Shown here: one piece after another, positions 61,120-64,000 of the stretch
How the letters are laid out: every line of letters begins with the position of its first letter
Position numbering within the stretch: the stretch's first letter is position 1
DNA from: Streptomyces sp. R28
GTDB taxonomy: Bacteria; Actinomycetota; Actinomycetes; Streptomycetales; Streptomycetaceae
Assembly (NCBI RefSeq): GCF_041052385.1
Contig: NZ_CP163439.1
Coordinates: forward strand, 1,488,001 to 1,552,000
Reading direction: 5' to 3'
Length of the DNA: 64,000 bases
Notes under the pieces: model-generated
The model's input: the letters and a program-made list of their open reading frames with translations, nothing else
Told to the model about the DNA's origin: nothing
Databases searched by the model: none
Made by a program: the position numbers and the translations under genes

Positions 61120-62049
61120 CTACTGCTGACGCGCGGCGCGGCTTCGCCGGTACAGGAAGGCTCCGCCGACCAGCAGCGCCCCACTGCCGGCAATGCCTCC
61201 GACGATGGCTGCGGTGTTGGTGCCGGTCTCGGGCATCTGGGGGTGATCCGGCTTCGCCGGCGGCGTCTTGGGCGGGGTGGGCGTGTGGGGAGGTTCTGGC
61301 GTGGTGGGCTCGCTGGGCGTGGGCTCGGGTGTGTGCGGTTCCTCCTCGCCGTAGCCGTAGCCACCCGGCTCCTCGTCGCCGTAGCCGTAGCCGCCCGGCT
61401 CCTCGTCGCCGTAGCCGTAGCCGCTCGACTCGTCGTCGCCGTAGCCGTAGCCGTCCGACTCCTCCTTGCCGTACCCCTGGTCCTTCGGCTTCTCGTCGCC
61501 GTAGCCGTAGCCGCTCGACTCCTCCTTGCCGTAGCCGTGCTCCTTCGGCTTCTCCTTGCCGTAGCCGTAGCCGTGGTCCTTCGGCTTCTCCTTGCCGTAG
61601 CCGTGGTCCTTCGGCTTCTCCTTGCCGTAGCCGTGGTCCTTCGGCTTCTCCTTGCCGTAGCCGTGGTCCTTCGGCTTTTCGTAGCCGTAGCCGTTGCTGT
61701 GGCCGTAGCCGTGGCTGCTCGGCTTGTCGGCGCCGTAGCCGGAGTCGCCATAGCCGGAGGTGTCGTGTTCGGACGCGGACTCCGGGTAATCCGGCGAGGT
61801 GAATTTGTCATTCAGCTCATAGAATTTGTCCTGCATCGCGCCGAACTTTTCCTGCATCTGGCCGAATTTGTCATCCAGCCCGTCCAACCCGTCCGGTTCC
61901 CATGGATCCGTACGGCCCGACAATGCAGCGGCGGAGTTCACCACGGTCCCCTGCATGCCTGGGGCAGCGGACGCCCACGTGCCGGATAGAGACAGGGCGC
62001 TTGTCGCGGCAGCGGCCACGATCAACCCCCTGGTCAGGACCTGTCGCAT
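61120..62049 (-). CDS. Repetitive Gly/Tyr-rich cell-surface protein with sortase-type anchor
   Basis: A 309-residue secreted protein. It has a signal peptide (GLIVAAAATSALSLSGTWASA), a short helical segment (DDKFGQMQEKFGAMQDKFYE), then about 135 residues of HGYGKEKPKD-type decapeptides passing into GYGYGDEEPG-type repeats, a Pro/Thr spacer, MPETG (an LPxTG variant), a membrane helix and the basic tail YRRSRAA. The layout indicates covalent wall anchoring. The ATG at 62049 is preferred over an upstream extension that would hide the signal peptide. Function unknown. Confidence 0.85.
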   Translation of the reverse strand: MRQVLTRGLIVAAAATSALSLSGTWASAAPGMQGTVVNSAAALSGRTDPWEPDGLDGLDDKFGQMQEKFGAMQDKFYELNDKFTSPDYPESASEHDTSGYGDSGYGADKPSSHGYGHSNGYGYEKPKDHGYGKEKPKDHGYGKEKPKDHGYGKEKPKDHGYGYGKEKPKEHGYGKEESSGYGYGDEKPKDQGYGKEESDGYGYGDDESSGYGYGDEEPGGYGYGDEEPGGYGYGEEEPHTPEPTPSEPTTPEPPHTPTPPKTPPAKPDHPQMPETGTNTAAIVGGIAGSGALLVGGAFLYRRSRAARQQ

Positions 62050-62401
62050 TCTCGTTGTCTTTCTCTCAGGCGGAATGGGGAAGCCGACGTCGGTCATTGA
62101 CGCGATCTTGTCGATTGCCGGAATTTGCGAGGTCATCGCAGGAGCCGTGATGCCGCACGTTCACACTCGCCACGACCTGCAGACTATGAACGAGATGGGG
62201 AGGTCCCGGAAACGAGGACGCGTCGACGGCCAGGGAATTCACCCGATCGCACCCGTATGCGGCCGACGGTCTCACTCCGACGGCGACAGCGGCGTCCTTC
62301 TCACATCCGTCTCGTGGACCGGCACGAGGGCGGTGTCCAGAGCACTGCTGACCTGGGCCGCTCTGGACCATAGGGACGATCGGGGCCCTCTGGGCGGCGG
62401 G
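62050..62401. other. Divergent gap between surface-protein and purB genes
   Basis: About 350 bases with several short open frames but no ORF with a ribosome site or clear codon bias. It should hold the surface-protein promoter on the minus strand; CATAGTCT around 62185 is a weak -10 candidate. No strong inverted repeat was found. Confidence 0.5.
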
Positions 62402-62407
62402 TAAACT
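62402..62407 (+). promoter_or_regulatory. Probable -10 element of purB
   Basis: TAAACT lies 8 bases before the GTG start of purB and there is no Shine-Dalgarno sequence, a combination typical of leaderless streptomycete mRNAs. No clear -35 is visible. Confidence 0.55.
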
Positions 62408-62415
62408 CCGTACAC

Positions 62416-63858
62416 GTGACTTCTGCGCCCGCCAAGCCCCGCATCCCGAACGTCCTCGCCGGACGCTACGCCTCCACCGAGCTCGCCACGCTCTGGTCCC
62501 CCGAGCAGAAGGTGAAGCTCGAGCGGCAGCTCTGGCTCGCCGTGCTGCGGGCCCAGAAGGACCTCGGGATCGAGGTGCCGGACGAGGCGATCGCCGACTA
62601 CGAGCGCGTCCTCGACACCGTCGACCTGGCCTCCATCGCCGAGCGCGAGAAGGTCACGCGGCACGACGTGAAGGCGCGGATCGAGGAGTTCAACGACCTC
62701 GCCGGGCACGAGCACGTGCACAAGGGCATGACGTCCCGCGACCTCACGGAGAACGTCGAGCAGCTGCAGATCCGGCTCTCGCTGGAGCTGGTGCGCGACC
62801 GTACGGTGGCCGTCCTCGCCCGCCTCGGCAAGCTGGCCGGTGAGTACGGCGAGCTGGTCATGGCCGGCCGCTCGCACAACGTCGCCGCGCAGGCCACGAC
62901 GCTGGGCAAGCGCTTCGCGACCGGCGCCGACGAGCTGCTCGTCGCGTACGGCCGGGTCGAGGAGCTGCTCGGCCGCTACCCGCTGCGCGGCATCAAGGGC
63001 CCGGTGGGCACGGCCCAGGACATGCTGGACCTGCTCGGCGGGGACGCGTCGAAGCTGGCGGACCTGGAGGGCCGGATCGCCGGGCACCTGGGCTTCTCGC
63101 AGGCGTTCACCTCGGTCGGCCAGGTCTACCCGCGCTCGCTCGACTACGAGGTCGTGACCGCGCTGGTGCAGCTGGCGGCGGCGCCGTCGTCGCTGGCGAA
63201 GACGATCCGGCTGATGGCCGGGCACGAGCTGGTGACCGAGGGCTTCAAGCCGGGCCAGGTCGGCTCCTCCGCGATGCCGCACAAGATGAACACGCGGTCG
63301 TGTGAGCGCGTGAACGGCCTGATGGTCATCCTGCGCGGCTACGCCTCGATGACCGGCGAGCTGGCGGGCGATCAGTGGAACGAGGGCGACGTGTCCTGCT
63401 CGGTGGTGCGCCGGGTCGCGCTGCCGGACGCGTTCTTCGCGCTGGACGGGCTGCTGGAGACGTTCCTGACGGTGCTCGACGAGTTCGGTGCCTTCCCGGC
63501 GGTCGTGGCGCGGGAGCTGGACCGTTACCTGCCGTTCCTCGCCACCACCAAGGTGCTGATGGGCGCGGTGCGCGCGGGCGTGGGCCGTGAGCTGGCGCAC
63601 GAGGCGATCAAGGAGAACGCCGTCGCCTCCGCGCTGGCGATGCGCGAGCAGGGCGCCGAGCGCAACGAGCTGCTCGACAAGCTCGCCGCCGACGAGCGCA
63701 TCCCGCTCGACCGCGTCCAGCTGGACGCGCTGATGGCCGACAAGCTGTCCTTCACGGGTGCCGCGGCCGACCAGGTCGGCGTCGTCGTGGGCCGCGTCGA
63801 GGAGATCGTGAAGCAGCGCCCCGAGGCCGCGGGGTACACGCCCGGGGCGATCCTCTGA
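62416..63858 (+). CDS. purB: Adenylosuccinate lyase
   Basis: A 480-residue fumarase-superfamily lyase acting twice in purine synthesis (SAICAR to AICAR and adenylosuccinate to AMP). The signature [17 protein letters not shown] carries the catalytic serine loop; THxxE-like contacts are in MTSRDLTEN and [19 protein letters not shown]. The GTG at 62416 is probably leaderless. The length is normal. It is followed by an overlapping mug-like gene. Confidence 0.96.
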   Translation: MTSAPAKPRIPNVLAGRYASTELATLWSPEQKVKLERQLWLAVLRAQKDLGIEVPDEAIADYERVLDTVDLASIAEREKVTRHDVKARIEEFNDLAGHEHVHKGMTSRDLTENVEQLQIRLSLELVRDRTVAVLARLGKLAGEYGELVMAGRSHNVAAQATTLGKRFATGADELLVAYGRVEELLGRYPLRGIKGPVGTAQDMLDLLGGDASKLADLEGRIAGHLGFSQAFTSVGQVYPRSLDYEVVTALVQLAAAPSSLAKTIRLMAGHELVTEGFKPGQVGSSAMPHKMNTRSCERVNGLMVILRGYASMTGELAGDQWNEGDVSCSVVRRVALPDAFFALDGLLETFLTVLDEFGAFPAVVARELDRYLPFLATTKVLMGAVRAGVGRELAHEAIKENAVASALAMREQGAERNELLDKLAADERIPLDRVQLDALMADKLSFTGAAADQVGVVVGRVEEIVKQRPEAAGYTPGAIL

Positions 63859-64000
63859 CGCGCTTCACCGCCGAGGAGTTGGAGGCCGCTCGCGACCGTC
63901 TGGTGCCGGACGTCGTCGCGGACGGCCTCCACGTGCTGTTCTGTGGCATCAACCCCGGTCTGATGACGGCCGCGACCGGCCATCACTTCGCCCGCCCGGG
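63855..64000 (+). CDS. mug: G/U mismatch-specific DNA glycosylase, partial (5' part)
   Basis: The window ends in this gene. The frame after purB reads [20 protein letters not shown] and then [20 protein letters not shown]; the GINPG motif and following residues are the uracil-glycosylase motif A of the Mug family. The start is uncertain: a CTG at 63855 would overlap the purB stop, and no ATG/GTG lies close. The C-terminal motif is outside the window. Confidence 0.8.
   Translation, partial: MTRFTAEELEAARDRLVPDVVADGLHVLFCGINPGLMTAATGHHFARP

Noticed and set aside
61560..61690. Possible CRISPR array from regularly spaced 30-bp repeats
   Set aside because: Units are contiguous with no spacers and encode decapeptides in frame within a surface protein.
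61243..61989. Plus-strand frame opposite the surface protein with regular VAVAVA repeats
   Set aside because: It is the antisense of the Gly-Tyr repeats; the minus strand has signal peptide, repeats and sortase anchor in order.

Overview
The window is high-GC actinobacterial DNA, almost certainly a Streptomyces chromosome. Codon third positions are strongly G/C, starts are often GTG or TTG, and gene starts commonly overlap the preceding stop (ATGA/GTGA). Streptomyces-typical families are present: a WhiJ-like HTH + DUF397 module, SpoIIE phosphatases, a MurT/GatD pair and a c-di-AMP riboswitch before a cell-wall hydrolase. From memory, the order ligase - Nudix - aldehyde dehydrogenase - pfkA - rocD - urease - biotin - purB resembles the S. 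coelicolor SCO1200-SCO1254 neighbourhood; that synteny is inference, not checked.

Layout. 1-10 kb: acyl-CoA/quinone redox genes, an XRE-cupin regulator divergent from a FAD oxidoreductase, an ATP-dependent DNA ligase with a Nudix hydrolase, an aldehyde dehydrogenase, a TenA-like protein, and an acyl-CoA dehydrogenase divergent from a TetR gene with candidate operators between. 10-19 kb: peptide deformylase, murT-gatD (lipid II amidation), pfkA, a CtaG-like membrane protein, then a PASTA lipoprotein, a frameshifted Ser/Thr kinase and a small membrane protein. 19-26 kb: LytTR regulator, small membrane protein, SSS symporter and LytS kinase on the minus strand; then an Lrp regulator, dimethylargininase and rocD. 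26-31 kb: two SpoIIE-type phosphatases and a PlsC acyltransferase. 31-36 kb: ureABCFGD without ureE. 36-43 kb: TetR with a membrane protein, a Phd/YefM-like antitoxin without an adjacent toxin, an atypical ClpP, a riboswitch-controlled NlpC/P60 hydrolase, LysE/LysR, and an ATPase-HTH-DUF397 module whose HTH gene has a TTA (bldA-dependent) codon. 43-48 kb: bioF divergent from bioBAD. 48-57 kb: LuxR regulator, lipase, methyltransferase, a Fic-like toxin/antitoxin pair, an ABC exporter and an LLM oxidoreductase. 57-64 kb: a frameshifted GNAT gene, two CNNM/CorC-type proteins behind a short leader ORF, an SGNH hydrolase, a repetitive surface protein, purB and the start of a Mug glycosylase gene.

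Signals most worth following: (i) the leader before the CNNM pair, with phased 10-11 bp direct repeats, a promoter and a 25-codon acidic/proline-rich leader ORF overlapping the CNNM start; (ii) the solitary YefM-like antitoxin with its TGTACA operator, divergent from a ClpP whose catalytic serine is displaced by one residue; (iii) the Cys-Gly-x-His repeat tail on BioB; (iv) two identical-arm Lrp operator candidates exactly 31 bp apart; (v) a Fic-family toxin gene lacking the Fic motif, with a palindromic operator inside its promoter; (vi) a dispersed intergenic repeat present three times. Three genes (kinase, GNAT, small ORF after bioD) each appear to lack one G or C, so sequencing error must be excluded before they are called pseudogenes. 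No tRNA, rRNA, CRISPR array, insertion sequence or replication origin was seen.
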